Source: Pseudoips prasinana (taxonomy: Eukaryota > Arthropoda > Insecta > Lepidoptera > Nolidae). Taken from it: a stretch of 64,000 nt of DNA. Location of the stretch: the NCBI GenBank assembly GCA_951640165.1, contig OX621243.1, positions 806,001 through 870,000 of the forward strand, written 5' to 3'. Below, piece after piece: positions 62,470 through 64,000 of the stretch. How positions within the stretch are numbered: position 1 is the first letter of the stretch; every line of letters starts with the position of its first letter. A program made the translations under genes and the position numbers. Under the pieces are notes generated by a model, which worked only from the letters and a program-made list of their open reading frames with translations, made no database searches and was not told where the DNA came from.

Positions 62470-62900
62470 TAGTATTTTTTTTTTTATTCAATTATGATTA
62501 TTAATGGTAAATAAATAGTAAATTAAAAGATATGAATTTACAATTTGTCATTTAAGTAGTCATTTAGATTGTAATAGCACTATTCCATTAACATTTCTCT
62601 AACTTTAATCCTGAACAAATTAAGATTTAAAGATTTATATTGTTGAGGAAGCTTATTATAAATTTTAGGTGCCATACAGATCACACTATTAGCCATATGA
62701 GTAGTTTTGGCGCTGTGCATACGTAGTCGTTCATTATCTCGTCTATTACGTTGAACAGTATCTGATAGTTTTGGAAATAATTTCAAATTACTTTTAACAA
62801 AGAGACACACTTCTAAAATATACAATGATGGTAGAGTTAGAATGCCATAATTGCGAAAATAAGTTTGACAGCTATCTGTAACTTTCAGTCCAAACATGTA
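62470..62900 (-). pseudogene. CR1/Jockey-type LINE C-terminal remnant
   Basis: The minus strand reads LKVTDSCQTYFRNYGILTLP, SLYILEVCLFVKSN and PKIYNKLPQQYKSLNLNLFR, with a stop at 62,580 and similar sequence continuing after it. Only the post-RT domain is left. Confidence 0.75.
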
Positions 62901-63174
62901 TGCTTTTTTTTATTGTTCAATTTTCGATAATTTCCGTTACAAAAAAGATTTTTTAATATTTCTTTTGTTTATGTGCTTTACTTTTGACTCCTCCTAAAAA
63001 ATCATATACAGATATGGGATAGAATTTTATTTTACTTTTTATGCTGATGACTAGACATGCCCCGCGCTTTTACCTGCGTTGAACTTAATTAACAATAACC
63101 TATTTTAGATATTGAAGAGTGTTCCTGCAGGCCCATGATGGATTTAATAAAGGTACCTAGTTTAGGCTCTCACT
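62901..63174. other. Gene-free stretch
   Basis: AT-rich. ACTAGACATGCCCCGCGC near 63,050 resembles a reverse Helitron end. Nothing else. Confidence 0.35.
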
Positions 63175-63360
63175 TTGAGTTTTGATGAGATAATGGTACC
63201 TGGGCCGTATAGCCAACAGCGTGGGACATATATAGTGCACAAGTTTAAATATAAGTACACTCTCTATGCCCTTATTCTCATGATCCGACGAGACGGGCTA
63301 GCTGTCGCCACTGGAGAAAGGTCAAGTACACTACCGAGGTCTTAACTCGTTAAACGCCGA
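63175..63360 (-). repeat. Decayed SINE A body, minus strand
   Basis: GGGACATATATAGTGCACAA, CATGATCCGACGAGACGGGC and GAAAGGTCAAGTACACTACC follow the order of the SINE A body in reverse. Confidence 0.55.
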
Positions 63361-63452
63361 TAAGAAAATTGAGAAATCGTAAAAAAATCTTTTTGCTGTA
63401 ATTTGTGTATTATGTTAATATATGTATAGACTATCTACTATGTCTATGTAGG

Positions 63453-64000
63453 CTGTGTGGTGACGGCCTAGAGAATATCACCACCCCCTCTCATCCCGTG
63501 GGGGGACGAAGAAGTCGTCCCGAGGGAATATATACCAGAGAATGGGCAGCAGCGTTCTTATGAGTACCAATTTCTACCTTACTGCGATCGCCAACCCGTT
63601 TGCCAAGCGTGGCGATTATGGCAGATCCCCTCAAATGAAGGACACAATTAAACCGCGGCCCCCAGTCCCCGGCAGCACTGCTATTCCCAGCCGTGGTAAC
63701 AGCCGTGGTTACGGCAGGGCAGGGGGTGCTAAGAATCCCCGGCAGATTCCGCGTTACCAAAACCGACGACCTCTGGCCCTGGCAACATACAACACACGCA
63801 CACTGCGGACCGACGAGAAGATGATCGAACTGGAGGAAGAATTGAGCAGGTTACATTGGGACATAATAGGATTATCTGAAGTCCGAAGAGAGGGGGAGGA
63901 CACGATAATCCTGAAATCCGGGAATCTGTTCTATTTCCGGGAAGGCGACCAACTCTCCCAAGGTGGTGTTGGGTTCATAGTCCACAAGTCCCTCGTCCAC
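63453..64000 (+). mobile_element. RTE LINE, second copy, runs off window
   Basis: The 5' end CTGTGTGGTGACGGCCTAGA and the next ~500 bases match the RTE at 33,874-37,041 with very few differences. The sense is plus here and minus there. The 5' boundary agrees between copies. Confidence 0.92.
63542..64000 (+). CDS. RTE endonuclease-RT, N-terminal 153 codons (partial)
   Basis: ATG at 63,542 opens [20 protein letters not shown] and runs without a break to [12 protein letters not shown] at the window edge. Differences from the other copy are few (GSTAIPS versus GSPAIPS). The endonuclease motifs ATYNTRTL and [10 protein letters not shown] are present. Whether the rest is intact cannot be seen. Confidence 0.9.
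   Translation, partial: MGSSVLMSTNFYLTAIANPFAKRGDYGRSPQMKDTIKPRPPVPGSTAIPSRGNSRGYGRAGGAKNPRQIPRYQNRRPLALATYNTRTLRTDEKMIELEEELSRLHWDIIGLSEVRREGEDTIILKSGNLFYFREGDQLSQGGVGFIVHKSLVH

Overview
This is nuclear DNA from an insect, most likely a moth or butterfly (Lepidoptera). The base composition is AT-rich. There are tRNA-headed SINEs, RTE-type and CR1/Jockey-type LINEs, cecropia-like mariners, Helitron-like ends and a TTAGG-rich repeat, all in a mix familiar from lepidopteran genomes. Host coding sequence is sparse and split by introns. Most recognisable coding capacity belongs to mobile elements.

Region by region: 1-880 is a degenerate satellite of about 190-200 bp units. 880-21,700 is mainly non-coding, with SINEs, LINE 3' ends, a pair of ~0.4-0.5 kb MITEs (5,533 and 19,880) and several long hairpins. 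21,710-25,020 is a minus-strand LINE interrupted by an intact mariner. 25,000-28,900 holds LINE debris and unannotated AT-rich DNA. 28,920-43,995 is a complete five-exon orthologue of TMEM147 (ER multipass-translocon subunit, 229 aa), assembled here from conserved exon sequence and in-phase splice sites. Its third intron (8.7 kb) contains a LINE into which three other elements have inserted: a mariner, a complete RTE LINE and a DD41D transposon. Its fourth intron (2.8 kb) consists of two back-to-back tandem arrays made from the exon 4/donor junction (130-bp unit) and the acceptor/exon 5 junction (109-bp unit).

44,200-53,900 holds palindromic MITEs, a LINE keeping an intact ORF1 but almost no ORF2 (46,974-49,170), and a second LINE remnant split by a 3.5-kb transposon. 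That transposon encodes a two-exon protein with a Harbinger-like DDE nuclease and a C-terminal SWIM-type zinc finger. 55,187-56,984 contains the first two exons of a secreted cysteine-containing host protein that I do not recognise. 58,768-62,355 is a full-length minus-strand LINE with a 14-bp target duplication. From 63,453 a second copy of the RTE found in TMEM147 intron 3 begins and runs off the window.

The host genes do not form an operon-like unit. The main biology is repeated transposon nesting plus an unusual amplification of splice junctions inside TMEM147.
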